A stretch of DNA of 64,000 bases from Phymorhynchus buccinoides (GCA_017654935.2 CM065704.1:16450568-16514567); one strand, 5' to 3'. Positions 1 through 11,365 are shown, numbered from the stretch's first letter. Numbers and translations: made by a program. Notes: a model not told the origin generated them from the sequence alone.

Positions 1-690
1 CTGAATTATTATTATTATTATTATTATTATAGAAAAGAGACAACCGAAAAAGAAAGAAAAAAAGGAAAAGAAAACTTTCCAAAACAAAAGTAGACGCTGG
101 TGTTAAGGAAATTATCAAGCATAACGATATTCAAAAACAGAACAAAAATAACAAACTTAATGCTCCACATGGGAATCACACCCGAATCGTCAAATAATAA
201 TAATGAATAATCCCCATAGCGCATAATCTTGCAGTGCAACTCAATGCGCTTTTCACACCATTCGTACAATTGGTTTGAACAAACTGGGGAAATCACCATA
301 CATCTTCGTAAAATGGATACATGGAGAATTCATTACATATATCATAACACACACCAACACATTTCCCTTCACATGAACCCCAACCATAGCCCACTCGTAC
401 ACCCACCCATCCACCCCTTCGTACTCCCCACCCCCACCCCATACACAACACATTTCGTACGCGTTAACCTCAGGCCAATCTGCAATGAGCTGGAAAACAA
501 GCTACTTTAAGGATCATAGACTTTGGAGAGACGCTTTCCTGAAGAAGTGGGTACCTAGTTGGGACATGAAAAGGAAGAGTATCTGGTTACCTATGGTCAT
601 GGAGAGAATTCCAAACGTTTGGTGCAACCCTAACCCTATCACCCGAAGATTTCACTGAAATCCCCAAGAAAGTGTTCTCCTCTACAGTAA
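1..690. other. Gene-free stretch with ATT microsatellite
   Basis: Bases 8-32 are an ATT trinucleotide run. The remainder is AT-rich with a C-rich patch near 380-450. I see no splice-bounded ORF; short ORFs here have no recognisable composition. Confidence 0.5.
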
Positions 691-693
691 ATT

Positions 694-1345
694 GGTTTGA
701 AGTTTGGGAAATACAGACGTTTCGTACCCTGGACTGGTCCTTTCGTACCCTATTTTCAAGACATTTCGTACATAACTTAGCCGTACACAAGACATTTCGT
801 ACACAACCACGGAAATACACAAGACATTTCGTAACAGTTTAGGCCTATCTGCAGTCTGGACTCCAGCTACTTTCCATTGGATAACGGTGCACGATAAATA
901 AGTACCTGCCATGAAATATCTACCTCGGCATGATATAACCATCTAACCCTAACCCTATCCCTAACACGGAAATAACCAAGAAAGTTTTCATTTCTAACCC
1001 TAACCCTATCCCTTTCCCGGGCGTTATATCCTAATTCCCTAACCCTATCCCGACCTGCAGAAAGGGGTAGGAGTAGCAAGCAGTGAGTTCAAAACTTGAA
1101 AACAAAAATCATTGGCTTCCAGACTACAGATAGCTTTCTGTCGTTTCGTACACAGGCGTTTCGTACATTTTGGTGTTCGAAACGTCCACAGACTGGCTAT
1201 ATGGCTCCCCCCCACCAAGTTTTAGAGATGTTTTGCTTGTGTACGAAGTGTCCAAGTGTGTACGAAGTGACTAAGACGAAACGGTCATGAGGTACGAAAC
1301 GACCAGACGAAACATCCAGGGTACAAAACGTCTGTATCCCGAAGT
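694..1345. repeat. Inverted-repeat element with telomere-like core
   Basis: The left arm (about 694-860) contains repeated TTTCGTAC motifs. The right arm (about 1235-1345) contains the complementary GTACGAAA motifs in reverse order, starting with an ATACAGACGTTTCGTACCC-type block. Between the arms, 945-1050 holds AACCCTAACCCTATCCC runs. The architecture matches the hairpins at 56.2-57.7 kb. No coding capacity is seen. Probably a non-autonomous foldback element; exact ends and target duplication are not resolved. Confidence 0.55.
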
Positions 1346-1603
1346 TTGGTGGTGGTGGTGGTCACCGTGGTGGTTGTTGTAACTCCACACTCACATGCAT
1401 ACACACACACTGAACAGGATGAAAGTGTCAGTACACCATACACTAGGTCAGACAGAAACCCAGACATCTTTGTATCAAACATTAACACTAAACGTTCATT
1501 GGAAATGTCAATCTTAAAAGTTCACTTAAACTAAAATGTGAGAGAGTGTGTGAAAAAAGGATGGCCTAGATAGTGGACCGGAAAAACAAAAAACAAAAAC
1601 AGT

Positions 1604-1737
1604 GGTTTTGTTCATTCAGTAAAGAGCGTGTTTAATGAGACTGATCAATAGGGTTTTGTTCACTGAGTGAAGAGCGTGTTTAATGAGACTGATCAATAGG
1701 GTTTTGTTCACTGAGTGAAGAGCGTGTTTAATGAGAA
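1604..1737. repeat. 48-bp tandem repeat, three copies
   Basis: A unit starting GGTTTTGTTCA recurs at 1604, 1652 and 1700. The first copy differs at a few bases and the last two are near identical. No coding content. Confidence 0.85.
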
Positions 1738-2191
1738 AAAGCAAAAAAGCAAAAGAAAACAACTCTTTTTTTCAATCACAATTATCATAAATTCCTGGAT
1801 CCGATGGATGAGATGATCATGTGCTCCTACCAAGACAAGAGGCTTCGGCAACACTGTACTTCAGACACCCCCCCCCCTTCATGTTTACCACCCTCAATCT
1901 CAAAGTCTGCTTCTTTCAGTTTTATGGAAATAATCCTAGGCTGATCCTATCCCTTTCCTGAGAATGGCAGGATGTTGCTTCTCATTGACAATTTTCAATT
2001 CAAAACTTTGAGGAAGGGTGCATTAGGTACAAGACAGCCAAAGCTTCCTTAAATCCTAGTGTGATTTTTTTTCTTCAAAGGCAGGGGGGGGGGGGGGAAA
2101 TTGAGCCCTGGCAGATTATTCATTTGTGGTCAAAATTGTAAATGTGCGGGGGTCTCAAGTCTTGATAAAACATCCCCTTCTAGTCCATAAA

Positions 2192-2418
2192 ATACTGCAT
2201 TTTTCGGACTATAAGACGCACTCGATTATATGAAGGCATACTCCCAAAATTGTATACAAAATTCAGATTTTGTTACTTTTCCCAGACGGAGACCTCTGCA
2301 CCTTATAATATGGCTACTAAAATAGTAAGAAAATACAACAGAATCTAATTTTTGTGCAAACTTTGGGGGTGCGCCTTCATATAATCAAGTGCGCCTTATA
2401 GTCTGAAAAATATGGTAT
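2192..2418. mobile_element. MITE with GGACTATAAG-type termini
   Basis: The left end carries TTTTTCGGACTATAAGACGC and the right end its complement (GCGCCTTATAGTCTGAAAAA), giving about 25-bp inverted termini around 230 bp. Related copies lie at 13459-13628 and 49259-49415. No ORF. I do not assign a superfamily. Confidence 0.65.
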
Positions 2419-2777
2419 ATTTGTTAGACATATTATAAATACATGGGTGTAACTACACAAAACGAAAAAACCTGAAAGGCCGGGGTCTAGGGGTAATGTC
2501 CCCCAGCAGCTGGGAAAAATTGAGTTATGAAGGTATTTTAGTTTGCTTTTTCCACAATTTATACAAATGCATATTTTAAACTGTTTGAAAAATACAGTAG
2601 ACACACAAAGATCTTGTTTGACATGTCTTAAACACAGGAAATTCCTTTTCTGGTAAAATTCAAAAACAGGAAATCCTTGTATACCAGGAAAAGTTGCACC
2701 CATGTAAATAAGGCGCAAGGCTAAACTAAAGTCTTGAAAGAAGCGTATCCTTTTCTACTCTAGTCCGTAAACTACGG

Positions 2778-2989
2778 TCAGTACTGCGGCGGATAGCAGC
2801 CATAAGTCTGGTAGTAACTCTGTGCGTGGGCCACCCTCTCTCTTTTGCGCGCCATGTAGCGCTTCTGGCGCTCGCTGGCCTTGGCCTTCACCCTGCGGTG
2901 CTTCTCTTCGGAGAGCTTCACCCTCTGCCTGTACGCGCGGGCATACAGGGCCTGCCTCTCACGCCTCCTAATGACCTCCTCGGACAGCA
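2778..2989 (-). CDS. Terminal exon T7: arginine-rich tail
   Basis: This is a 3'-terminal coding exon. The acceptor is TCGTTGCAG at 2990-2998 and the stop closes the exon at 2778. It has phase 1 (2 nt plus 70 codons including stop), matching the donor of exon B. The peptide is extremely basic, with repeated R-x-x-Y/R spacing (RRRERQALYARAYRQR, KRYMARKRERVAH), and ends in an aromatic/proline tail (GCYPPQY). There are no cysteine pairs, unlike T1-T4. The heptad-like charge pattern could form a helix that contacts DNA or RNA; that is inference. It resembles T5 in composition and ending. A GAAA/GGAA tract lies directly upstream in the intron. The array may continue beyond the window's left edge. 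Confidence 0.6.
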
Positions 2990-2998
2990 CTGCAACGA

Positions 2999-3169
2999 GA
3001 GAAACAGAAGAAAGGAAAAGGAAAGGGAAGGAAGGAAGGAAGGAAGGAAGGAAGGAAGGAAGGAAGGAAGGAAGGAAGAAAAAGAAAAGAAAGAAAAAGG
3101 AAAGAAAGAAAGAAAGAAAGAAAAAAAGAAAGAAAGAAAGAAAGAAAGAAAAGAAAGAAAGAAAGAAAA

Positions 3170-3201
<32 letters not shown>

Positions 3202-3287
3202 AGAAAGAAAGAAAGAAAAAAAAGGAAGAAGAGAAAGAAAGAAGAGAAGGAAGGGAGGGAGGGAGGGAGGAGAGGGAGGGAGGGAGG

Positions 3288-3327
<40 letters not shown>

Positions 3328-3535
3328 AGGGAGGGAGGGGAGGGGAGGGGAGGAGGGAATGGAAGGAAAGGAAAGCAAAGAAAGAAAAGGAGGGGGAAAA
3401 AAGACAGAAAGAAAGAAAGAAGGAAAGAAAGAAAGAAAGAAAGGAAGGAAGGAAAAGATGAAAGAAAGAAAGAAAGAAAGAAAAGAAAAAGAAAGAAAGG
3501 AAGGAAAAGATGAAAGAAAGAAAGAGATGTTAAAT
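2999..3535. repeat. GAAA/GGAA polypurine tract
   Basis: About 530 bp of GAAA, GGAA and GGGA repeats start 10 bp upstream of the T7 acceptor. Read on the minus strand this is a very long pyrimidine tract leading into the acceptor, which could strengthen or disturb its recognition. Long ORFs in all frames here are repeat artefacts. Confidence 0.95.
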
Positions 3536-3599
3536 TGTTGCTCATGCTGTCCAGAGGAGAAAAAAAAAAAATATATTTTTCCAAAGGAGGTGCATTGTT

Positions 3600-4689
3600 G
3601 CTCATGCTATTCTTAACTAAGGTGAGGAAGAGAGTTATGTTTTGCAATAAATAATTTGTAAATTACTGACCAGTGCAGTTTTTGTATTAGTCCCTGAGCC
3701 GAAGGTTCGGGGAGTATTGTTTCTGTGTGCCTCCGTCCGTCCGGCTATTCGTCCGTTTTTCTCAAAAACTATTCAGTCTATCATCATCAAATTTGGTATA
3801 CTAGTTTGCCAAGATGCAAGCTATCCACTGATGTATTTAGTTCTACATTAAGGTCAAGGTCACGCCAGTTACGGGGTTCAAACCCCAAAACACATAATCG
3901 CTAATATCCCGTTTTTGTTATTTTTTTGTTGGTGTTCTTGATGCTGCTTTCTTCCAATAGGAATTGTTCGGAAATAATTAAAGGAGTAGTTCCATGGTGT
4001 GTGGGAGTGATCTCGCCTAATTCAATCGTTCAAACAGGGGGAAATTACTCTACCTTCAGGTAGATCCCCAGCCCTCACACACAGTATGTAGAACGCAGTG
4101 CGTCATTCTAAATTAATGATGTAATTTATATTTTTACGTCACAGTTTGCAAATTCTATCACTTTGTAGCAACTGGCCACCCATTATTTTTCAAAAAGAAA
4201 TGTTTGCAAGTCAACTGACTCGCATCCTGCGGTTTCAAGCTTCGACGCCATTGTTGCATATTTGACCAAGTAATGGAGGTAAACAACTCTAATTTTCACG
4301 AAGTGCTCTCCCCTAGTTTTTTTTCTCCGAAAATGGTCTATTTATAGTTCAAATACTGGACTTCTTTTTTTATGTTTTGAAATACAAAACTACTGAACCC
4401 ATTTTTTTTAAGTGTGTGTGCTTTTTATGGATTTACAAAGGTGACACGAAATCAATTTCATGCTTTGTTTAATAAATTGTTTAGCTGATGTTTCATGACT
4501 AGATTCTACACAACCAAGCACATTCCTTGATAACGCAAATGCACAATGGGGTGGGGGAGAAGGGTGGAAGTGTATCACACAGGTCAGACTAGCTTTAAGT
4601 CACCATCCGAAGAATTCAACGTTTAGTTCGATTTTCCTGTCAAACTAGAATCAGTAGAAAGAAAGGGTGAGGAACTATGATGCATTGTC
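3600..4689. other. Intergenic or 3' flank, repeat-like, no gene
   Basis: 3690-3960 begins with CTGAGCCGAAGG and a CCGTCCGTCC run and has the feel of a dispersed repeat. It includes a B-box-like GGGTTCAAACCC at 3875-3887, but no cloverleaf can be formed around it. 3960-4689 is AT-rich with no supported ORF. Confidence 0.35.
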
Positions 4690-6497
4690 CAGGGATGACA
4701 TGACAATGCAGTGTCCACCTTCTAGGTCAGGAGGACTACCATGCACTACCAGAGATGAACCAACACTGTGATGATCCTTCCCCCACCCATGGACTACAAT
4801 CCACTGTCCAGTAATAACACAACAATGTGATGGTCCTTCCCCACCCATGGACTACAATCCACTGTCCAAGGATGAACCAGCACTGTGATGATCCTACCCC
4901 CAGACATGAACTACAATCCACTGTCCAAGGATGAACCAGCACTGTGATGATCCTACCCCCAGACATGAACTACAATCCACTGTCCAATGATGAACCAGCA
5001 CTGTGATGATCCTTCCCCCAGACATGAACTACAATCCACTGTCCAATGATGAACCAGCACTGTGATGATCCTTCCCCCAGACATGAACTACAATCCACTG
5101 TCCAATGATGAACCAGCACTGTGATGATCCTACCCCCAGACATGAACTACAATCCACTGTCCAATGATGAACCAGCACTGTGATGATCCTTCCCCCAGAC
5201 ATGAACTACAATCCACTGTCCAATGATGAACCAGCACTGTGATGATCCTACCCCCAGACATGAACTACAATCCACTGTCCAATGATGAACCAGCACTGTG
5301 ATGATCCTACCCCCAGACATGAACTACAATCCACTGTCCAATGATGAACCAGCACTGTGATGATCCTACCCCCAGACATGAACTACAATCCACTGTCCAA
5401 TGATGAACCAGCACTGTGATGATCCTTCCCCCAGACATGAACTACAATCCACTATCCAAGGATGAACCAGCACTGTGATGATCCTTCCCCCACCCATGGA
5501 CTACAATCCACTGTCCAAGGATGAACCAGCACTGTGATGATCCTTCCCCCACCCATGGACTACAATCCACTGTCCAAGGATGAACCAGCACTGTGATGAT
5601 CCTACCCCCAGACATGAACTACAATCCACTATCCAATGATGAACCAGCACTGTGATGATCCTACCCCCAGACATGAACTACAATCCACTATCCAATGATG
5701 AACCAGCACTGTGATGATCCTACCCCCAGACATGAACTACAATCCACTGTCCAATGATGAACCAGCACTGTGATGATCCTACCCCCAGACATGAACTACA
5801 ATCCACTATCCAATGATGAACCAGCACTGTGATGATCCTTCCCCCAGACATGAACTACAATCCACTATCCAAGGATGAACCAGCACTGTGATGATCCTTC
5901 CCCCAGACATGAACTACAATCCACTGTCCAATGATGAACCAGCACTGTGATGATCCTACCCCCAGACATGAACTACAATCCACTGTCCAATGATGAACCA
6001 GCACTGTGATGATCCTACCCCCAGACATGAACTACAATCCACTGTCCAATGATGAACCAGCACTGTGATGATCCTACCCCCAGACATGAACTACAATCCA
6101 CTGTCCAATGATGAACCAGCACTGTGATGATCCTACCCCCAGACATGAACTACAATCCACTGTCCAATGATGAACCAGCACTGTGATGATCCTTCCCCCA
6201 GACATGATCCTACCCCCAGACATGACTACAATCCACTGTCCAATGATGAACCAGCACTGTGATGATCCTTCCCCCAGACATGAACTACAATCCACTATCC
6301 AATGATGAACCAGCACTGTGATGATCCTTCCCCCAGACATGAACTACAATCCACTATCCAATGATGAACCAGCACTGTGATGATCCTTCCCCCAGACATG
6401 AACTACAATCCACTATCCAATGATGAACCAGCACTGTGATGATCCTACCCCCAGACATGAACTACAATCCACTGTCCAATGATAAACCAGCACTGTG
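4690..6497. repeat. 59-bp satellite, about 30 copies
   Basis: The unit is 59 bp (GATGAACCAGCACTGTGATG, then a C-rich block, then CTACAATCCACTGTCCAAT). Copies are nearly identical from 4.9 to 6.45 kb, with variants at the left edge and one short indel copy near 6205. Read on the minus strand it aligns with the last codons of T6 (shared blocks GGATCA, TGGACAGTG and GTAGT). This supports an origin from a coding tail. ORFs inside it are repeat artefacts. Confidence 0.95.
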
Positions 6498-6508
6498 ATA
6501 GGCCTATA

Positions 6509-7402
6509 TCAAGTAGTTCCCGATCGACACGTGGCAGCCATTTTGGCCTCACGGTCGGCTAAATCGTTACCCATAAGGCCACAGTGGGATGGAATCCACA
6601 CCAATATGACATCTGTACCTTTAAGATGAAGTTGATGGATTACATTTTTAATCTCGTTTTTAATTTCTAATCGGTTGTGGTTATCTCCTTGTAAAGCTTT
6701 AATGGAGGAGAGTGAGTCTGAATAAATAACAATCTTAAATGGTGGATTAGGAAGGTAATTTATATATGAGAGGGCTTCTAAAATGGCCCAGAGTTCTGCG
6801 GAAAATATTGAAATATATTTATTTAGTTGAAAAGCTTTGGAAATTTTGTTTGTATTTATTTTAGAACCGTCTGTATAAATACTTAGTGAAAAATGCCTAA
6901 GGTTGTACATTTTTTCTTTGGCTGCTATAGTTAAACGATTTAAATCTTCTTCCTTATTATACTGTTGGTGCAGGGAAATATCGTAGTCTGGGGGGTCCCA
7001 GTCCCACTGTGGCACTATATGATTAGGAAAAAAACCTATATTTTTCATCAAAAGGTCAGAGTTTTCAAATAGGTCTTCGGAAAAGTCGTAAATATTAATG
7101 TATTTTTTAGTTGGTTTTGTAGTTGTGGCAAAATAGGGATCTGAGAATTGTGTGTAGAATTCTTCTTTTGTGAGATTGTTTGTGCTGTGTAATCTGGTTA
7201 AAAAGGTGGCACAATTTAATTTAATAAGATGGTTTAGGGGGAGCCAGCCTATATCTCTGTAAACCAGATGGTTAACAGCGAAGAAAGGGAGACCCAGGGC
7301 AGTCTTGAGGGCTTTAAGTTCTAATACTAGTAGTGTTTTTAAGTTGGACTTAGTTAAGTTGTAAAATGCTTCCATGCCGTATGTTAGTCGGCTGCGGACC
7401 AA
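6509..7402 (-). pseudogene. LINE ORF2 fragment: RT thumb and RNase H
   Basis: The N-terminal part is a post-YADD RT region (RSRLTYGMEAFYN). The RNase H part follows with its expected acidic residues visible: D in IYTDGSK, E in SAELWAILEA, D in YSDSLSSIKAL, then IPSHCGLMGNDLADREA with the final H and D. All four positions look intact. The reading frame continues upstream into the segment at 7405-7800 only after further frame changes. The frame ends at the junction with the satellite. Confidence 0.85.
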
Positions 7403-7404
7403 AG

Positions 7405-7800
7405 TACGAACTAAGTAAATTAAAAATGTTGGGTCTTGTGCCCATTTCTGTCTGGAGATAACTTTAATAAAAATTTAGTGCTTTGGTGGCTTTATTTACT
7501 AGACGAGTGGTGTGAGGGATCCAAGACAAATTACGTGTCAAAATGACTCCCAAAAATTTAACTTGAAGTGGGGGTCTTTTTACTTGATCGAAAATTTTAA
7601 TTTTAAAGTCGTCACTTTTATCTTTATTAACTGAAAAAAACATAAATTCACATTTTTGAGGTGATAAAGTGAAACCATTACAAGTCAGGTTTGTGTTATT
7701 TTGGTGGGCGTCAACTCTGGGTCAAGGGTTGTTTTTTTGCGGTGGAAAGGACCAAATAGCGATATCGTCTGCGTACATGGAAATACGGCAGCCATCAAAT
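7405..7800 (-). pseudogene. LINE RT segment with YADD box
   Basis: Minus-strand translation gives the MYADDIAIW catalytic box near 7755-7785, followed by the conserved FLGVIL stretch (CEFMFFSVNK then VKFLGVILTRNLSW). Frame changes separate it from both neighbouring ORFs. It bridges the RT palm at 7917-8549 and the thumb/RNase H ORF. Confidence 0.75.
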
Positions 7801-7801
7801 T

Positions 7802-7835
<34 letters not shown>

Positions 7836-7983
7836 TACTAAAATTTTAGTGGTCCCGCCGTGAGGTTTAACCGGCGTGGTTACCGCTACACATCTGTATT
7901 ATTTAAAAAATCGGGACTATCGTCTGCCTCCAGTACATTTGAAATACCCATATGTGTCAGACCCGTCGGCAAATTTTAATTTA
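7797..7983. mobile_element. Small insertion flanked by 13-bp direct repeats
   Basis: AAATTTTAATTTA occurs at 7797-7809 and again at 7971-7983. The duplication splits the LINE RT just before the YADD segment. The intervening 160 bp begins on the plus strand with about 26 A residues and contains a GGTTTAACC block. The direct repeats look like a target duplication of a small retroposed sequence inserted into the LINE. Its source is unknown. Confidence 0.6.
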
Positions 7984-8549
7984 GAAATATCGTGAAGCAT
8001 AATATTGAATAAAGTAGGTGCAATGATACTGCCCTGGGGTACTCCCATGTCCAGATGGTGTCTGGCTGAGAGAGACTGGCCCACCCTAACTTTGAAACTT
8101 CTATTTTGTAAGAATGAATATATGAAGTTGTATGTGTTGCCCTCTATACCGAGCTTGCTGATTTTCTCTAGGAGCCTCCCATGCCAGACGGAGTCATACG
8201 CCCCTTTTATATCAAAAAAGGTGGCGAGGACTTTCCTGCGCCTGGCGAGTGCTTTTCTGACATGGGAGGTAAGCCTGACTACTTGTTCCATGCAGGACCT
8301 ATGTTTTCTGAAACCTGCCTGGAAAGTGGGGATTATATTATTTTTTTCTAAAAAGTATTCTAGCCTATTTTTTACGATTCTCTCGTAAAGTTTGCCAATA
8401 TGCGGGGTGAGGGAGATAGGGCGGTAGCTTTTGGGATCCCTTGCCGGTTTTCCTGGCTTCAGGATCCCTACCACCTGTGCCTCTTTCCATGCTTTCTCCC
8501 AGCATCTGGTGTAGTAATGTAATAAGATTTCACGAAAAGATGGGGGCAA
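7917..8549 (-). pseudogene. LINE reverse transcriptase fingers and palm
   Basis: Typical non-LTR RT motifs are visible in order: VGILKPGKPARDPKSYRPIS, then LTPHIGKLYERIV, FQAGFRKHRSC, FFDIKGAYDSVWH (first catalytic Asp) and MGVPQGSIIAPTLFN. The frame is lost at the insertion before the YADD box. An in-frame TAA at 8553-8555 separates it from the EN part, which is in the same frame. Confidence 0.9.
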
Positions 8550-8552
8550 TTT

Positions 8553-9563
8553 TTAAAGTATTTTGTAGGAGATTGGATCATCTCCTGTCGCTTTATTTAC
8601 TTTTCTAATTTGATTAAGGGACCCAGCAAGCTCGGTCATTTTGAGGGGTGCGTTTATGTAGTGAGTATTATTATTATTTTTTGGTATGTGTGGTGCTGAA
8701 TTACGTCTGTCTTGTTCTTGAGTAGATAAATATTTAGTTTGGCTAGCTTGAGCGAAGGTTTCAGCTAAGGCCTCTGCCGTTTCTAAATTTGTAGTAGTTA
8801 ATGTATCATCCTTAATTACTCTGGGCTCCCGTACCCTGCCGTTATTATTAATCTTTTTTATTTTTTTCCAGGCCTTGCCCAGATCCCTGTAATTTACTAT
8901 GTCATCTTTATCAAAATACTCTCTTTTGGCTGAATTGATGGCGTCTTCACATACTTTTTCGGCCTCCAATTTCAAAATATGATTGGGCGGGGTGGGATGG
9001 CTGTCAAAGTAATTACATGCATGTTTCTTTTTTTGAATATTTTTTTTTACTTGATCGTTCCACCAAGGTTTAGGGGATGGACGGTTTTTATTTATCATTG
9101 TTATTTCCGGAATCGATAAATTACAAGCTTTTAATATTGTTGTTCGTATTTGTTCATAATGAGTTTCAAAATCCGTGTGAAAAATATTTTCTTTAGTATA
9201 TTTACTAAGAATAGACTGGAATAAGGTCCAGTTGGCTTTGTCGTAATTAAAAATATGTTGTTGGGGTGGAGTTGTTTTTTGAAATTGAGCTTGAAAGGTT
9301 ATAGAAATAGGTTTATGGTCAGATAGTAAGGTATCTGACAAGGAATACCACTCGTGGTTTGCTACTAATTCTGGACTGACTAAAGTTAAATCGATTGCAG
9401 ACGGATTTTGTTTACTTTGATCGGGGTATCGAGTGGAAGACCCGTCGTTTAAAAGGATTAAATGCGATTCATTTATTTCTTGTAACAGCCTCCCACCTCC
9501 GCCACTAGGATGAGAATGAAACAACTCCCAGGTAGGGTGGCGGGCGTTAAAGTCCTCCGCCAC
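8553..9563 (-). pseudogene. LINE endonuclease C-terminal half and linker
   Basis: The start shows a DFNARHPTWE block and later AIDLTLVSPEL and LLSDHKPISITF, the C-terminal signatures of an AP-type endonuclease. A long linker to the RT follows. The upstream EN part is missing, and a 58-bp direct duplication at about 9499-9614 repeats the DFNARHP segment out of context. It ends with an in-frame stop directly before the RT. Confidence 0.85.
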
Positions 9564-9811
9564 TAGGATGAGAATTAAACAACTCCCAGGTAGGGTGGCG
9601 GGCGTTAAAGTCCCCCACCACTACCCAGGAGACTGTATCGGGAAGGGAGACAAGCTGTATCGGGAAGTGAGTTCCCAACACTATCATAAAGGCTATAAAT
9701 CACTTTGAAATGCTATTTAACAGAAACGATAACACTGAAGAAAAAAAAAAAGGCAAAACCTCTGACAAGAGAAACTGCTCTGTAAGAAACTCTTAATCCT
9801 CTGACAATTCT

Positions 9812-10330
9812 GATGCCTGGCACTGTTCATCCCGCAGGACTGTTACGATGCACTGTCCAGGGACGACACAACACCGCGCTGCTGATCCTCTTCTGGCCCC
9901 AGCAGCGTGTGCGCACTGGACAGGGAACTCTTAATCCTCTGAAACGTGCAGATCCTCTGACAATTCTGATGCCTGGTGTTCAGCCCCCAGGACTACGATG
10001 CACTGTCCAGGGACGACACAACACCGCGCTGCTGATCCTCTTCTGGCCCCAGCAGCGTGTGCGCACTGGACAGGGAACTCTTAATCCTCTGAAACGTGCA
10101 GATCCTCTGACAATTCTGATGCCTGGTGTCCCCCAGGACTACGATGCACTGTCCAGGGACGACACAACACCGCGCTGCTGATCCTCTTCTGGCCCCAGCA
10201 GCGTGTGCGCACTGGACAGGGAACTCTTAATCCTCTGAAACATGCAGATCCTCTGACAATTCTGATGCCTGGTGTCCCCCAGGACTATGATGCACTGTCC
10301 AGGGACGACACAACACTGCGCTGCTGATGC
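9812..10330. repeat. Tandem array of the T6 3' end, about 148-bp unit
   Basis: GATGCCTGG starts units near 9811, 9968, 10119 and 10266. Each unit contains on the minus strand the last codons of T6 including its stop (EDQQRGVVSSLDSA-type). The last unit merges with T6 itself. So the stop-codon end of the exon plus about 90 bp of flank has been duplicated at least three times, directly 3' of the gene sense. Confidence 0.9.
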
Positions 10331-10820
10331 TCTTCCAGTCCCAGCAGCGCGTGCGCACCGGACAGGGAACCGGCGGCGGAGGAGGAGGCAGGGTCGAGGG
10401 AGGCCTCCAGGAGGGCGGGGTCGGTCATCACCTGGTGCCACACCCACCAGCAGCGCCGCTCCCCCTGGGCGCACAGGTACACCCGGCAGACGGCGCACCG
10501 GAACGAGGTCTTGCTGCGCTTGTACGGGTTGTGGGCGGCGCGGGTCCCGGGGTGGTCCCGCAGGAACAGGCTGTGGCGCCGCTGGCAGACCATGCACCGG
10601 TGGTTCTTCCCCTCGCCCTTCTCCAGGACGTGCAGGGCCAGATCCTCGGGCACCTCGCAGGGGGGGTCCCCCGCCGCTTGGTTGTTGTTGCTGTGGCTGC
10701 TGGTGGAGGGTTGTTGTTGCTGTTGCCGTTGTTGTCGTTGCCAGGCGAGAGGTGCAGGGGAGATGTCCATGCAGACAACGTCGTCGTCATCTGCTGCTTC
10801 TGCGGCTGATGTGGAGGAGA
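10285..10820 (-). CDS. Terminal exon T6: Q/N-rich with piggyBac-like finger
   Basis: This is a 3'-terminal exon with a pyrimidine-rich acceptor (TTTTTTCCCCTCGCAG) ending at 10821 and phase 1 (2 nt plus 178 codons with stop). After an acidic start (EAADDDDVV) comes a Q-rich stretch, then a cysteine cluster C-x2-C-x29-C-x2-C-x4-C-x6-C-x4-H (CMVC, CAVC, LC, CWWVWH). It is preceded by a LALHVLEKGEGKNHRC lead-in. The layout is that of the cysteine-rich domain at the C-terminus of piggyBac transposases, with a longer first loop than T1-T4. The tail (EEHQQRSVVSSLDSAS) is copied in the downstream array. Likely a DNA-binding tail of the alternative-exon locus. Confidence 0.7.
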
Positions 10821-11129
10821 CTGCGAGGGGAAAAAACGGGTGGCACTCAGTCAAAACTTGGTCAATTTGGCTTCAGAATTCCTAGCTGGCAAACCTCATT
10901 AAAGAACCACCAGATCACATCATGTAAAAATCACAGGTTTCACGTGTTTTCCCTCTTATAGCAGCTGGTAAATCTTGCTTTGACCAGGTTTGACTCCCAT
11001 ACAAATGCCCCCAAATTGAAAATGAAACATCGTTTTAAAGAGTAGTTTGAAGTTGGGGGCATTTGTATGTGGGTCACAGCTACCCGGAAAAAAAACCAAG
11101 GGACTTAATCGTGGTGGGTCAGTGGGTCT

Positions 11130-11365
11130 TTAACCCTTTCACCGCCAAAGTCGCATTTTAGCACCACAGTGATTTAACACCTATGTCACTAAAAGGCATC
11201 ACATTGGGGTCTATTATCCAAAGACCCTATTGTCTTAGTTTTGGGAAGTAAGGATAGATGTATATCACAGAAGAATCCCCAATACTGCAGATGTATTTTG
11301 TTCTTTACCCAGGTAAATTTAATGGACATTTTTGGCTGAAATATGGCTGGCGGTGAAAGGGTTAA
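11130..11365. mobile_element. piggyBac-type MITE, TTAA-flanked
   Basis: TTAA at 11130-11133 is followed by CCCTTTCACCGCC. The right end is GGCGGTGAAAGGG followed by TTAA at 11362-11365. The CCC/GGG ends and TTAA duplication are the piggyBac hallmark. 236 bp, no ORF. Other copies lie at 19281, 45602 and 57409 (split), with a degenerate one at 38560. Confidence 0.8.

Larger units (their letters stand above)
6500..9650 (-). mobile_element. Degraded LINE with EN, RT and RNase H
   Basis: A non-LTR retrotransposon lies on the minus strand, with parts in order endonuclease (C-terminal part), reverse transcriptase and RNase H. The RNase H domain after the RT points to the I/Nimb-type group. It is truncated in the EN domain at the 5' side and stops right after RNase H at the satellite boundary, so no normal 3' UTR is visible. 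It carries stops, frameshifts, a 58-bp direct duplication at about 9499-9614 and a 174-bp insertion in the RT. It is not functional. Confidence 0.9.

Noticed and set aside
945..1050. Chromosome end
   Set aside because: The telomere-like runs are short, interrupted and in the loop of an inverted repeat; the same occurs at 56-57.7 kb.
2826..3616. Long Lys/Glu-rich plus-strand ORFs
   Set aside because: They are the GAAA/GGAA microsatellite read as protein; only the short region of T7 on the minus strand has splice and composition support.
3870..3900. tRNA gene from GGGTTCAAACCC
   Set aside because: B-box-like word only; no acceptor or anticodon stem can be formed.
4736..6340. Minus-strand ORFs with repeated GGRIITVLVHH
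   Set aside because: Satellite artefacts. The similarity to the T6 tail is at DNA level and the frames are not maintained across units.
4690..6497. CRISPR-like regular array
   Set aside because: Units are head-to-tail copies without unique spacers, and the genome is eukaryotic.
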